From Citrobacter sp. Marseille-Q6884 (GTDB taxonomy: Bacteria > Pseudomonadota > Gammaproteobacteria > Enterobacterales > Enterobacteriaceae): DNA of 64,000 nucleotides. The notes beneath the pieces are model-generated. The model searched no databases. It saw nothing but the letters and a program-made list of their open reading frames with translations, and was not told where the DNA came from. The DNA lies in the NCBI RefSeq assembly GCF_945906775.1, contig NZ_CAMDRE010000002.1:620001-684000 (forward strand), given 5' to 3'. Each line of letters starts with the position of its first letter. The first letter of the stretch is position 1. This document shows, piece after piece, positions 17,294 to 26,459 of this stretch. The translations under genes and the position numbers were made by a program.

Positions 17294-17320
17294 AAACAGG
17301 GCGAAAGCCCTGTTTTTTTT
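17294..17320 (+). terminator. Terminator after csgA
   Basis: AAACAGGGC (17294-17302), a GAAA tetraloop, GCCCTGTTT (17307-17315), then T to 17320. It lies between csgA and csgC, so csgC is reached only by read-through or its own promoter. Confidence 0.9.
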
Positions 17321-17332
17321 CGGGAGAATACT

Positions 17333-17665
17333 ATGCATACGTTATTACTCATTGCCGCGCTGTCAAATCAAATCACATTCAATACAACGCAGCAAGGTGA
17401 GATGTACACCATCATCCCTCAGGTCACACTGTCTCAACCCTGCGTATGTCAGGTACAAGTTCTGGCATTACGTGACGGGAAAAGCGGTCAAAGCCAAACT
17501 CAACAGAAAACAACGCTGTCTTTGCCCGCTAATCAAACGATTGATTTAACCAAACTCAGTTTAAATATATCTGCTGATGATTCGGTCAAGATTGTGGTTA
17601 CTGTTTCCGACGGGCAGTCTTTGCATCTATCGCAACAGTGGCCCGACTCAACCAGCCACTCATGA
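17333..17665 (+). CDS. csgC: CsgC, periplasmic inhibitor of curli amyloid formation
   Basis: Periplasmic immunoglobulin-fold protein that stops CsgA aggregating before export. It is 110 aa, the E. coli length. The signal peptide begins MHTLLLIAALSNQ. A CxC motif is present (SQPCVCQV, about residues 34-36), the redox-like pair seen in the E. coli structure. GGGAG lies just before the ATG. Confidence 0.94.
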   Translation: MHTLLLIAALSNQITFNTTQQGEMYTIIPQVTLSQPCVCQVQVLALRDGKSGQSQTQQKTTLSLPANQTIDLTKLSLNISADDSVKIVVTVSDGQSLHLSQQWPDSTSHS

Positions 17666-17778
17666 TTTTTTATTTATTTGCATAAAGGGTGTGGCTGGGA
17701 GCGCGGCGCTGTTCTATGAATATAAATACTCGTCATCGTTAAAGTTGTTTGCGCGTTAGCCGTTAATCGTAGCGGTGA

Positions 17779-17818
17779 AGGATCACGCCGATCCCTCAAG
17801 GATGATTAATCATTGAGG
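17779..17818 (+). promoter_or_regulatory. Tandem hairpins covering the ymdA ribosome-binding site
   Basis: GGATC-N5-GATCC (17780-17794) sits immediately before CCTCAA (17794-17799), which pairs with TTGAGG (17813-17818) around an ATGAT/ATCAT palindrome. The second stem contains GAGG, the ymdA Shine-Dalgarno (17815-17818), seven bases before the ATG. This could mask translation; the effect is inferred. Confidence 0.4.
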
Positions 17819-17825
17819 AACCTTT

Positions 17826-18146
17826 ATGTGTACATTATCTAATCGTTTTTTTAGTACGATGTTGTGCGCGTTTTCGCTTTATACGGCCTGTGCAACTGCT
17901 CAGCAAATCTCGCCTGGCGGAGTCATTCATTTTCGCGGCGAAATCGTTGAATCCCCTTGTGAAGTCAGTACACATCAACAACAAATAGAATTGTCATGTA
18001 TACGTGATGGTGAAATATACAATAGTCGCTATAACGAACAGCAAGTAATGATGTCCCCCCAGAACGTTAAACAGATTGCCTCGGTGAAAATGCATTACCT
18101 TAATGAGCAGAAAAACCTCGCTATTCTTGATATTGAATATAAATGA
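17826..18146 (+). CDS. ymdA: YmdA, secreted fimbrial-type small protein
   Basis: A 106-aa protein of unknown function (E. coli 103). A signal peptide (to about CATAQQ) is followed by GGVIHFRGEIVESPCEV, which resembles the N-terminal half of type 1 pilin-like domains. Two further Cys are present, one (SCIRDG) suiting a pilin-type disulphide. It is too short for a complete pilin and probably soluble in the periplasm. It lies next to curli genes but no link is known. Confidence 0.85.
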   Translation: MCTLSNRFFSTMLCAFSLYTACATAQQISPGGVIHFRGEIVESPCEVSTHQQQIELSCIRDGEIYNSRYNEQQVMMSPQNVKQIASVKMHYLNEQKNLAILDIEYK

Positions 18147-18246
18147 AGGGTTCTGGCGTAGATATGCAAGCGATCCCTTAAAAAGTGAGATTTCATGGAA
18201 AACCCTGCTGTACACTTAGAGAAAGGTGTTTTGTCAGGGGAAATTT

Positions 18247-18789
18247 ATGCAATCGCGAGTTCATGTGTTACATGGCGACATTACGACGACCGCTGTTGAT
18301 GTGATCGTCAATGCGGCTAACTCTTCGCTGCTCGGAGGGGGTGGTGTCGATGGCGCCATTCATCGCGCTGCCGGACCTTCGTTGCTGGAAGCGTGCAAGC
18401 GGGTTATACAACAACAGGGCGAGTGTCCGACCGGTCATGCCGTGATTACGCTTGCCGGTGCTCTGCCTGCAAAAGCGGTGATTCATACAGTCGGGCCGGT
18501 CTGGCAAGGGGGCGATCACCATGAAGCGGAGCGACTGGAGGAGGCCTATTTTAATAGTCTGCAACTGGCATTAGCGAATGGCTATCAGTCCATTGCATTT
18601 CCGGCTATCAGCACGGGCGCTTACGGTTACCCGCGGGCTGCAGCGGCAGAAATTGCGGTCAATACGGTGTTGAAATTTATTACCCGTCGGGCGCAGCCTG
18701 AGCAAATTTACTTCGTTTGCTATGATGATGAAAACACCCGACTTTATAATCGATTGCTCACCCAACAAGGCGATGACAATACGGCCTGA
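18247..18789 (+). CDS. ymdB: YmdB, O-acetyl-ADP-ribose deacetylase (macrodomain)
   Basis: Macrodomain protein that hydrolyses O-acetyl-ADP-ribose; in E. coli it also inhibits RNase III. It is 180 aa (E. coli 177). The macrodomain signature is VIVNAANSSLLGGGGVDGAI (about residues 17-36), with AISTGAYGYP further on. The start at 18247 follows CAGGGG and matches the family N-terminus; seven extra residues would come from a start at 18226. Its 3' end lies just before clsC. Confidence 0.94.
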   Translation: MQSRVHVLHGDITTTAVDVIVNAANSSLLGGGGVDGAIHRAAGPSLLEACKRVIQQQGECPTGHAVITLAGALPAKAVIHTVGPVWQGGDHHEAERLEEAYFNSLQLALANGYQSIAFPAISTGAYGYPRAAAAEIAVNTVLKFITRRAQPEQIYFVCYDDENTRLYNRLLTQQGDDNTA

Positions 18790-18790
18790 T

Positions 18791-20212
18791 ATGACGCGAC
18801 TCGAGCGTGCCATCACCCCTCTGTGCGCCAGCCATCCTGCGGAATGTGGCATTCTTGCGCTGGATGACAGCCTCGATGCTTTTGCGGCTCGCTATCGGCT
18901 TACGGAAATGGCGGAGCGCACCCTGGATGTGCAGTATTACATCTGGGAGAACGACATGTCCGGGCTATTGCTGTTTTCGGTGTTGTTAGCGGCGGCGAAA
19001 CGTGGGGTGCGGGTCCGCTTGCTTTTGGATGATAACAACACGCCGGGTCTGGATGATACGCTGCGCTTGCTTGATAACCATCCTAATATCGAAGTCCGCC
19101 TGTTTAATCCCTTTTCATTTCGCATCTTGCGTGCCCTGGGTTATTTAACCGATTTTGCCCGGCTCAATCGCCGCATGCACAATAAAAGTTACACCGCTGA
19201 CGGCGTCGTTACGCTCGTTGGAGGGCGCAATATTGGCGATGCTTATTTTGGCGCAGGTGAACAACCGCTGTTTTCCGATCTGGACGTAATGGCCATCGGG
19301 CCGGTTGTTAAAGAGGTTGCCGATGATTTTGAGCGCTACTGGCACTGCCGATCGGTTTCTACATTGCAGAACGTTCTGGAGCTGTCTGAACCCGAATCAC
19401 CCCAGCGTATTGAGCTTCCTGAATCCTGGTACAATGATGATATTACCCGCCGCTATCTGCATAAGCTGGAAACCAGCCAGTTTATGACCCACCTCGATCA
19501 GGGGGCATTACCGTTGATTTGGGCAAAAACGCGTCTGCTCAGCGATGATCCTGTCAAAGGTGAGGGGAGGGCACCGCGACATTCGCTCTTGCCACAGCGT
19601 TTGTTCGATGTCATGGGGTCGCCCAGCGAACGCATTGATATTATTTCTGCCTATTTTGTGCCAACGCGCGCCGGCGTGGCTCAGCTACTGCGGCTGGTCA
19701 GAAAAGGGGTCAAAATTGCCATTTTAACCAATTCGTTGGCGGCGAATGACGTTGCGGTCGTCCACGCGGGCTATGCGCGCTGGCGGAAGAAATTACTGCG
19801 CTATGGTGTGGAATTGTATGAGCTTAAACCAACGCGCGATCGTGTTACGGTGGTGCACGACCGCGGGTTAACCGGTAATTCTGGCTCCAGTCTGCATGCG
19901 AAAACCTTCAGTATTGACGGTCGTAAGGTCTTTATTGGTTCGCTTAATTTTGACCCTCGTTCAACGTTACTCAATACCGAAATGGGATTTGTCATTGAAA
20001 GCGAAGTGCTGGCGGCGCTGATTCATAAGCGTTTTATGCAAAGTCAGCACGATGTTGCCTGGCAATTGCGCCTCGACCGCTGGGGCAGGATCAACTGGGT
20101 CGATCGTCAACAAGGTACCGAAGTGGTGTTAAAAAAAGAACCCGCGACAGGTTTCTGGAAGCGGGTTCTGGTGAAGCTTGCGTCAGTATTACCTATTGAA
20201 TGGTTATTATGA
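18791..20212 (+). CDS. clsC: ClsC, cardiolipin synthase C
   Basis: Phospholipase-D superfamily synthase making cardiolipin from phosphatidylethanolamine and phosphatidylglycerol; in E. coli it works with YmdB. Two HKD motifs are visible: MHNKSYTADG...GGRNIGD (about residues 130-150) and LHAKTFSIDG...GSLNFDPRS (about 365-390). The start MTRLERAITPL at 18791 gives 473 aa, the E. coli length. An in-frame ATG at 18773 overlaps ymdB, and neither start has a strong ribosome site. The 3' end overlaps convergent opgC by six bases. Confidence 0.94.
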   Translation: MTRLERAITPLCASHPAECGILALDDSLDAFAARYRLTEMAERTLDVQYYIWENDMSGLLLFSVLLAAAKRGVRVRLLLDDNNTPGLDDTLRLLDNHPNIEVRLFNPFSFRILRALGYLTDFARLNRRMHNKSYTADGVVTLVGGRNIGDAYFGAGEQPLFSDLDVMAIGPVVKEVADDFERYWHCRSVSTLQNVLELSEPESPQRIELPESWYNDDITRRYLHKLETSQFMTHLDQGALPLIWAKTRLLSDDPVKGEGRAPRHSLLPQRLFDVMGSPSERIDIISAYFVPTRAGVAQLLRLVRKGVKIAILTNSLAANDVAVVHAGYARWRKKLLRYGVELYELKPTRDRVTVVHDRGLTGNSGSSLHAKTFSIDGRKVFIGSLNFDPRSTLLNTEMGFVIESEVLAALIHKRFMQSQHDVAWQLRLDRWGRINWVDRQQGTEVVLKKEPATGFWKRVLVKLASVLPIEWLL

Positions 20213-21370
20213 CGCTCCAACTGCTTTGTTTTTATCCTGCTTAACGGGAGGTTTGCCCGAAAAGAGGAATTTCAGCAGCGGAATACGCAAATGGATTTCG
20301 TACAGTATTACTGCAATCCCGACCACAAACAGCAATCCACATAAAAAGCCAAGCAGATTCGACGAGATGTGCGGCGTGATAAAGGCGCCGAAAAACAGGG
20401 TTAATGGATGGTGCACCAGATAGATAAACAGCGACGCGTTGACAAAATAGGTGACGCGGGCTGACTGGAAGTTCAATAAACGGTGGCCAAGTGAGAATAC
20501 AACGTTAACCATCCACAGCCCCATGACCATGGTGATCACATATTCCGTTTCGTACATCCATGCATCACCGTTTCCGTAACGCTGATTAAGCAGGTAGACC
20601 ACAAACGCGAAGGCCGCGCCTAAGGTGCAACCCCGGGATGGCGTGGTGAACAGCGCTTTCAGGTTGGGGTTGATAAACGCCAGGGCACCAAGCATAAAGA
20701 AAGGCACATAGAACAGCGTTTGCATGACGACAAAATTAAACATGCCGTCGCTGAGAATGGAAGGATAGACGATAAAAATCGTCCGTCTGACCGCGGCATA
20801 CCCCACACCTAATAATAAGAAAATCAGCGTTAACTTCATCATTGATGCGGGGGCTGTGGCGGAACCTTCGACGGGCGTTAGCCTTTTTTTCATCTGGCTG
20901 AACACCCACATACTCACGGTCGTTAAAACGACAAGCACGAGTAAAAACCACAAATGGGAAATCAGTTCCCAGGCAAGGGCGTTGTATTTGTCGTACGCGC
21001 TAAGGCTATGCCAGCTGTCAGCTTTTCCTTTCACATATTGCAGCATGATAAATTGCGGCAGCGTGAGCAGTGGAATAGCGGTCAGCATGGGAATACCGAC
21101 ACGTTCAACACGGACTTTCCACCACCGTTTTAATGGGTAGCGCAAAAAAAGCATGTATGAAAAATAGCCCGAAATAACGAAGAACACCTGCATGCGAAAC
21201 GCATGAATGAAATCGTTAAAAAGGGTCAGCCACCACGACGGTTCTGCACTGTTCACATGCCAGGTATGCGTGGAATAGATCAATGAGATATGAAAGGGGA
21301 TCCCCAACAACATCAGCCAGGCTCGGATGGAGTCAAGAAAGTATTCACGCGGTGGGGATACAGAGCTCAT
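20207..21370 (-). CDS. opgC: OpgC, glucan succinyltransferase
   Basis: Integral-membrane acyltransferase-3 family protein that adds succinyl groups to osmoregulated periplasmic glucans. It is 387 aa (E. coli 385). The N-terminus carries the family motif region REYFLDSIRAWLMLLGIPFH. About ten hydrophobic helices follow. It is divergent from opgG and ends six bases inside clsC. Confidence 0.94.
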   Translation of the reverse strand: MSSVSPPREYFLDSIRAWLMLLGIPFHISLIYSTHTWHVNSAEPSWWLTLFNDFIHAFRMQVFFVISGYFSYMLFLRYPLKRWWKVRVERVGIPMLTAIPLLTLPQFIMLQYVKGKADSWHSLSAYDKYNALAWELISHLWFLLVLVVLTTVSMWVFSQMKKRLTPVEGSATAPASMMKLTLIFLLLGVGYAAVRRTIFIVYPSILSDGMFNFVVMQTLFYVPFFMLGALAFINPNLKALFTTPSRGCTLGAAFAFVVYLLNQRYGNGDAWMYETEYVITMVMGLWMVNVVFSLGHRLLNFQSARVTYFVNASLFIYLVHHPLTLFFGAFITPHISSNLLGFLCGLLFVVGIAVILYEIHLRIPLLKFLFSGKPPVKQDKNKAVGAS

Positions 21371-21641
21371 AGACAGTTACGTATTCTCAGACTTTTCGTC
21401 TTATCCCTAAGACGAATAATGGTTACATTCGAGGGCAACCCTACACGAAGTCCAACAACCTGTCTCCAGGATAAGCACTGAAAGTGGAAGCAGGCAGACG
21501 AACCTGATTAAACCATGAGCCAGCGCGCGAACAATACAGGGATTCAGTTGTCGGAATACCCGATTATCCATTAAAATGGATCGGATCAATATAAGCACAC
21601 AAAGGGGGAAGTGCTTACTAATTATGAAACATAAACTACAA

Positions 21642-23177
21642 ATGATGAAATTGCGTTGGTTGGGTGCAGCAGTCATGTTAACGCTGTACACATCATCAAG
21701 CTGGGCATTCAGCATTGATGATGTTGCAAAACAAGCTCAATCCTTAGCCGATAAAGGCTATGAGGCGCCAAAAAGTAACTTGCCCTCCGTTTTCCGCGAC
21801 ATGAAATATGCGGATTATCAGCAGATCCAGTTTAATCGCGATAAAGCTTACTGGAGCAATCTTAAGACCCCATTCAAGCTCGAATTCTACCACCAGGGTA
21901 TGTACTTCGACACGCCGGTCAAAATCAACGAAGTCACCGCCACAGCGGTTAAAAAAATCAAATACAGCCCGGATTATTTTAATTTTGGCGATGTTCAGCA
22001 TGATAAAGACACGGTAAAAGATCTCGGTTTCGCCGGGTTCAAAGTGCTGTATCCGATCAACAGCAAAGATAAAAACGACGAAATCGTCAGCATGCTCGGT
22101 GCCAGCTATTTCCGCGTCCTGGGTGCAGGTCAGGTTTATGGTTTGTCTGCTCGCGGTCTCGCGATTGATACCGCACTGCCGTCTGGTGAAGAATTTCCCC
22201 GCTTTCGTGAGTTTTGGATTGAACGTCCAAAACCGACTGATAAACGTTTAACCATTTACGCATTGCTGGATTCCCCGCGTGCAACCGGGGCGTATCGTTT
22301 TGTGATTATTCCAGGCCGTGACACGGTTGTGGATGTCCAGTCCAAAGTTTACCTGCGCGATAAAGTGGGTAAATTGGGCGTAGCGCCATTAACCAGCATG
22401 TTCCTGTTTGGGCCGAACCAGCCTTCTCCGGCAACCAACTATCGTCCTGAATTGCATGACTCGAACGGTTTGTCTATCCACGCGGGTAATGGCGAGTGGA
22501 TTTGGCGTCCGCTGAACAACCCGAAACATCTGGCTGTAAGCAGCTTCGCGATGGAGAACCCGCAAGGATTCGGCCTGCTGCAACGTGGCCGTCAGTTCTC
22601 TCGCTTTGAAGATCTCGACGACCGCTACGACCTGCGCCCAAGCGCCTGGATCACGCCGAAAGGTGACTGGGGTAAAGGTAAGATTGAGCTTGTTGAAATT
22701 CCGACCAACGATGAAACCAACGACAACATCGTGGCTTACTGGACGCCGGATCAACTGCCTGAAGCAGGCAAAGAGATGAACTTCAAGTACACCCTGACGT
22801 TCACTCGTGATGAAGACAAGCTTCATGCGCCGGACAGCGCCTGGGTTCAGCAGACTCGCCGCTCTACCGGTGATGTCAAACAATCGAATCTCATTCGTCA
22901 GCCTGACGGCACCATTGCCTTTGTTGTGGATTTTGCCGGCGCAGACATGAAAAAACTGCCGCAGGATACGCCTGTTACCGCGCAAACCAGCATTGGCGAC
23001 AATGGTGAGATCGTTGAAAGCTCAGTACGTTACAACCCGGTGACTAAGGGATGGCGTTTGATGCTGCGCGTGAAAGTGAAAGATGCGAAGAAAACCACTG
23101 AAATGCGTGCTGCGTTGGCGAATGCCGATCAGACGTTGAGTGAAACCTGGAGCTACCAGTTACCTGCCAATGAATAA
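21642..23177 (+). CDS. opgG: OpgG, periplasmic glucan biosynthesis protein
   Basis: Periplasmic protein needed for osmoregulated periplasmic glucan backbone branching. It is 511 aa from the ATG at 21642 (MMKLRWLGAAVML), matching E. coli. An in-frame ATG at 21624 (MKHKLQ) has the better-placed GGGGGAA upstream, though 13 bases away. The signal peptide ends near SSSWA-FSIDD. The C-terminus ends SYQLPANE, and the gene overlaps opgH by eight bases. Confidence 0.95.
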   Translation: MMKLRWLGAAVMLTLYTSSSWAFSIDDVAKQAQSLADKGYEAPKSNLPSVFRDMKYADYQQIQFNRDKAYWSNLKTPFKLEFYHQGMYFDTPVKINEVTATAVKKIKYSPDYFNFGDVQHDKDTVKDLGFAGFKVLYPINSKDKNDEIVSMLGASYFRVLGAGQVYGLSARGLAIDTALPSGEEFPRFREFWIERPKPTDKRLTIYALLDSPRATGAYRFVIIPGRDTVVDVQSKVYLRDKVGKLGVAPLTSMFLFGPNQPSPATNYRPELHDSNGLSIHAGNGEWIWRPLNNPKHLAVSSFAMENPQGFGLLQRGRQFSRFEDLDDRYDLRPSAWITPKGDWGKGKIELVEIPTNDETNDNIVAYWTPDQLPEAGKEMNFKYTLTFTRDEDKLHAPDSAWVQQTRRSTGDVKQSNLIRQPDGTIAFVVDFAGADMKKLPQDTPVTAQTSIGDNGEIVESSVRYNPVTKGWRLMLRVKVKDAKKTTEMRAALANADQTLSETWSYQLPANE

Positions 23178-25698
23178 GACAACTGAGTATATTGACGCAA
23201 TGCCGCTTTCGGATATCGAAAAAGCGGCATTGCCGAAAACTGACATCCGCGCCGTCCATCAGGCGCTGGATGCCGAGCATCGTACTTACTCGCGTGAAGA
23301 TGATTCACCGCAGGGGTCTGTTAAAGCGCGTCTTGAGCAAGCCTGGCCGGACTCTCTGGCCAAAGATCAGTTGATTAAGGACGACGAAGGGCGTGACCAA
23401 CTGCAGGCAATGCCGAAGGCTACGCGTACGTCAATGTTCCCCGATCCCTGGCGTACTAACCCGGTAGGCCGTTTTTGGGACCGACTGCGTGGACGCGATG
23501 TGACGCCGCGTTATCTTTCTCGCTTGACGAAAGAAGAGCAAGAGAGCGAGCAGAAGTGGCGTACCGTTGGGACCATTCGTCGCTACACCTTGTTGATCTT
23601 AACGCTGGCGCAAACGATCGTCGCAACCTGGTATATGAAGACGATTCTTCCTTACCAGGGTTGGGCGTTTATTAATCCGGCAGACATGATTGGGCAGAAC
23701 CTGTGGGTTTCCTTTATGCAGCTGCTGCCCTACATGTTACAGACCGGCATTCTTATCTTGTTTGCCGTGCTTTTCTGTTGGGTATCCGCCGGGTTCTGGA
23801 CCGCACTGATGGGCTTCCTGCAACTGTTGATCGGCCGGGATAAGTACAGTATTTCGGCCTCAACGGTAGGGGATGAACCCCTTAATCCTGAGCACCGTAC
23901 TGCGCTGATTATGCCGATCTGTAACGAGGACGTTGATCGCGTATTCGCGGGACTGCGTGCCACGTGGGAGTCGGTTAAAGCAACGGGCAATGCTGAACAT
24001 TTCGATGTTTACATTCTGAGCGACAGCTACAACCCCGATATTTGTGTCGCAGAACAAAAAGCGTGGATGGAGCTGATCGCCGAAGTGCAGGGCGAAGGGC
24101 AGATCTTCTACCGCCGCCGCCGCCGTCGTGTGAAGCGTAAAAGTGGTAACATCGATGACTTCTGTCGTCGTTGGGGTAACCAGTATAGCTACATGGTCGT
24201 GCTGGACGCTGACTCCGTAATGAGCGGCGACTGCCTGACTGGCCTCGTGCGTCTGATGGAAGCGAACCCAAACGCCGGGATTATCCAGTCTTCTCCGAAA
24301 GCTTCCGGGATGGACACGCTGTATGCGCGTTGCCAGCAATTTGCGACCCGTGTCTACGGTCCGCTCTTTACCGCCGGGCTTCACTTCTGGCAGTTGGGAG
24401 AGTCGCACTACTGGGGTCATAACGCGATTATTCGCGTGAAACCGTTTATTGAGCACTGTGCTCTCGCGCCGTTACCTGGCGAAGGTTCATTTGCGGGTTC
24501 AATCCTCTCCCATGACTTTGTGGAAGCGGCATTGATGCGTCGTGCGGGTTGGGGCGTGTGGATTGCCTACGATCTGCCTGGCTCTTATGAAGAGCTGCCG
24601 CCGAACCTGCTGGATGAACTTAAGCGCGACCGTCGCTGGTGCCATGGCAACCTGATGAACTTCCGTCTGTTCCTGGTGAAGGGGATGCACCCGGTTCACC
24701 GCGCGGTGTTCCTGACGGGGGTCATGTCCTATCTGTCAGCACCGCTGTGGTTTATGTTCCTGGCATTATCTACCGCGTTACAGGTCGTTCATGCGTTGAC
24801 AGAGCCGCAGTACTTCCTGCAGCCGCGCCAGTTGTTCCCGGTGTGGCCACAATGGCGACCTGAACTGGCTATCGCGCTGTTTGCCTCGACAATGGTTCTG
24901 CTGTTCCTGCCTAAGCTGCTGAGTATTTTGCTTATCTGGTGTAAGGGCACGAAAGAGTACGGTGGATTTATCCGTGTCACACTGTCACTGCTGCTGGAGG
25001 TTCTGTTCTCCGTGCTGCTGGCGCCAGTGCGTATGCTGTTCCACACCGTCTTTGTCGTCAGCGCTTTCCTCGGCTGGGAAGTGGTCTGGAACTCGCCGCA
25101 GCGTGATGATGATTCCACCCCATGGGGTGAAGCGTTTATGCGTCACGGATCGCAGCTGCTGCTGGGTCTGGTGTGGGCTGTGGGTATGGCCTGGCTGGAT
25201 CTGCGCTTCCTGTTCTGGCTGGCTCCGATCGTCTTTTCGCTGATCCTGTCGCCGTTTGTTTCCGTGATCTCCAGTCGTTCAACGGTGGGGTTACGCACCA
25301 AACGCTGGAAACTGTTCCTGATCCCGGAAGAGTATTCTCCGCCGCAGGTACTGGTGGATACGGATAACTATCTGGAGTTGAACCGTAATCGTTCGCTGAA
25401 CGACGGCTTTATGCATGCGGTGTTTAACCCGTCGTTTAACGCGCTGGCGACAGCCATGGCGACCGCTCGTCACCGTGCCAGTAACGTGCTTGAGATTGCC
25501 CGTGACCGTCATGTGGAGCAGGCGCTCAATGAAACGCCGGAGAAACTGAATCGCGATCGTCGTCTGGTGCTGTTGAGCGATCCGATGACGATGGCGCGTT
25601 TGCACTATCGCGTCTGGAATTCACCTGATAAGTACTCTTCGTGGGTCAATTATTATCAGGGGATCACCCTCAACCCACTGGCGCTCAGGAAAAAATAA
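23170..25698 (+). CDS. opgH: OpgH, glucan glucosyltransferase and nutrient-linked division inhibitor
   Basis: Inner-membrane GT2 glycosyltransferase polymerising the beta-1,2-glucan backbone from UDP-glucose. In E. coli it also delays FtsZ assembly when UDP-glucose is high. It is 842 aa (E. coli 847; the C-terminal tail after LNPLALRK is shorter). GT2 features are VVLDADS and the Q/RxxRW-type motif RDRRWCHGN. About eight hydrophobic segments flank the large cytoplasmic domain. The long N-terminal cytoplasmic segment is the FtsZ-interacting part in E. coli. Confidence 0.96.
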   Translation: MNKTTEYIDAMPLSDIEKAALPKTDIRAVHQALDAEHRTYSREDDSPQGSVKARLEQAWPDSLAKDQLIKDDEGRDQLQAMPKATRTSMFPDPWRTNPVGRFWDRLRGRDVTPRYLSRLTKEEQESEQKWRTVGTIRRYTLLILTLAQTIVATWYMKTILPYQGWAFINPADMIGQNLWVSFMQLLPYMLQTGILILFAVLFCWVSAGFWTALMGFLQLLIGRDKYSISASTVGDEPLNPEHRTALIMPICNEDVDRVFAGLRATWESVKATGNAEHFDVYILSDSYNPDICVAEQKAWMELIAEVQGEGQIFYRRRRRRVKRKSGNIDDFCRRWGNQYSYMVVLDADSVMSGDCLTGLVRLMEANPNAGIIQSSPKASGMDTLYARCQQFATRVYGPLFTAGLHFWQLGESHYWGHNAIIRVKPFIEHCALAPLPGEGSFAGSILSHDFVEAALMRRAGWGVWIAYDLPGSYEELPPNLLDELKRDRRWCHGNLMNFRLFLVKGMHPVHRAVFLTGVMSYLSAPLWFMFLALSTALQVVHALTEPQYFLQPRQLFPVWPQWRPELAIALFASTMVLLFLPKLLSILLIWCKGTKEYGGFIRVTLSLLLEVLFSVLLAPVRMLFHTVFVVSAFLGWEVVWNSPQRDDDSTPWGEAFMRHGSQLLLGLVWAVGMAWLDLRFLFWLAPIVFSLILSPFVSVISSRSTVGLRTKRWKLFLIPEEYSPPQVLVDTDNYLELNRNRSLNDGFMHAVFNPSFNALATAMATARHRASNVLEIARDRHVEQALNETPEKLNRDRRLVLLSDPMTMARLHYRVWNSPDKYSSWVNYYQGITLNPLALRKK

Positions 25699-25715
25699 AC
25701 GTACTGAAACGTGAA

Positions 25716-25743
25716 AATACCGGCCTGGTGCCGGTATTTTTTT
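25716..25743 (+). terminator. Terminator of opgGH
   Basis: AATACCGGC (25716-25724), loop CTGGT, GCCGGTATT (25730-25738), then T to 25743; 17 bases after the opgH stop. Confidence 0.9.
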
Positions 25744-25773
25744 ACCCTAAATAAACGCGTTATGAGGTATCAG

Positions 25774-26001
25774 GTGCGTCTACTCGCAGTGAGCTTAATG
25801 GTTATCGTCCTGAGCGGATGCGGCAGCATTATTAGCCGGACAATACCGGGCCAGGGCCACGGGAATCAATATTATCCAGGCGTGCAATGGGATGTGCGCG
25901 ATTCAGCGTGGCGCTACGTCACCCTACTCGATCTGCCATTTTCACTGGTGTTTGATACGCTGCTGTTGCCGCTCGATATCCACCATGGGCCTTATGAGTA
26001 A
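25774..26001 (+). CDS. yceK: YceK, DUF1375 lipoprotein
   Basis: Small outer-membrane-type lipoprotein of unknown function. The GTG start at 25774 gives 75 aa, the E. coli length, with GAGGT six bases before it; an ATG at 25762 (79 aa) has no ribosome site. The lipobox is LSGC and the mature form begins CGSIISRTIPGQG. The Trp/Tyr-rich YYPGVQWDVRDSAWRY is strongly conserved. Its stop abuts that of convergent msyB. Confidence 0.88.
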   Translation: MRLLAVSLMVIVLSGCGSIISRTIPGQGHGNQYYPGVQWDVRDSAWRYVTLLDLPFSLVFDTLLLPLDIHHGPYE

Positions 26002-26379
26002 CTACCGCTCATCCCATTCATCGGCGGCTGTCTGACCCTCTTCAGTATCCAGGGGCGGTTCAAGCTGGAATTCGCCCTCATCCCATTCATGGAGGGTGTT
26101 TTCTTCCTGCCACTCCTGGCGAATCTCAATCTCATCGTAGTCGCCGTCAAAGACGCTTTGCGCCGCTTCACCGCTCAGCATCGGCAGACATTCACCGCCT
26201 TCCTCATCTTCATCGGCAAAGAATTCGGCTTGCCACATGATGTCGCCATCCTGTAGTACGTATTTTTGTACATTGAGTTGCTGAACACTGGCCTCGTCAG
26301 GCTCAAGGTCGGGATTATCCGCCAGAAACTCTTCACGGGCTGCATCAATGGCTTCTTCAAGCGTGGCATACATGGTCAT
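26002..26379 (-). CDS. msyB: MsyB, acidic protein
   Basis: A very acidic cytoplasmic protein, 125 aa (E. coli 124), with Asp/Glu runs through the C-terminal half. In E. coli extra copies relieve secY/secA defects, and it is stress-inducible; its mechanism is unclear. An AGGGAGACT ribosome site precedes the start. It follows mdtG by 80 bases on the same strand. Confidence 0.9.
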   Translation of the reverse strand: MTMYATLEEAIDAAREEFLADNPDLEPDEASVQQLNVQKYVLQDGDIMWQAEFFADEDEEGGECLPMLSGEAAQSVFDGDYDEIEIRQEWQEENTLHEWDEGEFQLEPPLDTEEGQTAADEWDER

Positions 26380-26459
26380 CAGAGTCTCCCTTTGATTTCA
26401 TGAGATATTCATGAAAATAATAGTTGATTCTCCAATATAGCAAGTATGAAAGCACAAAA

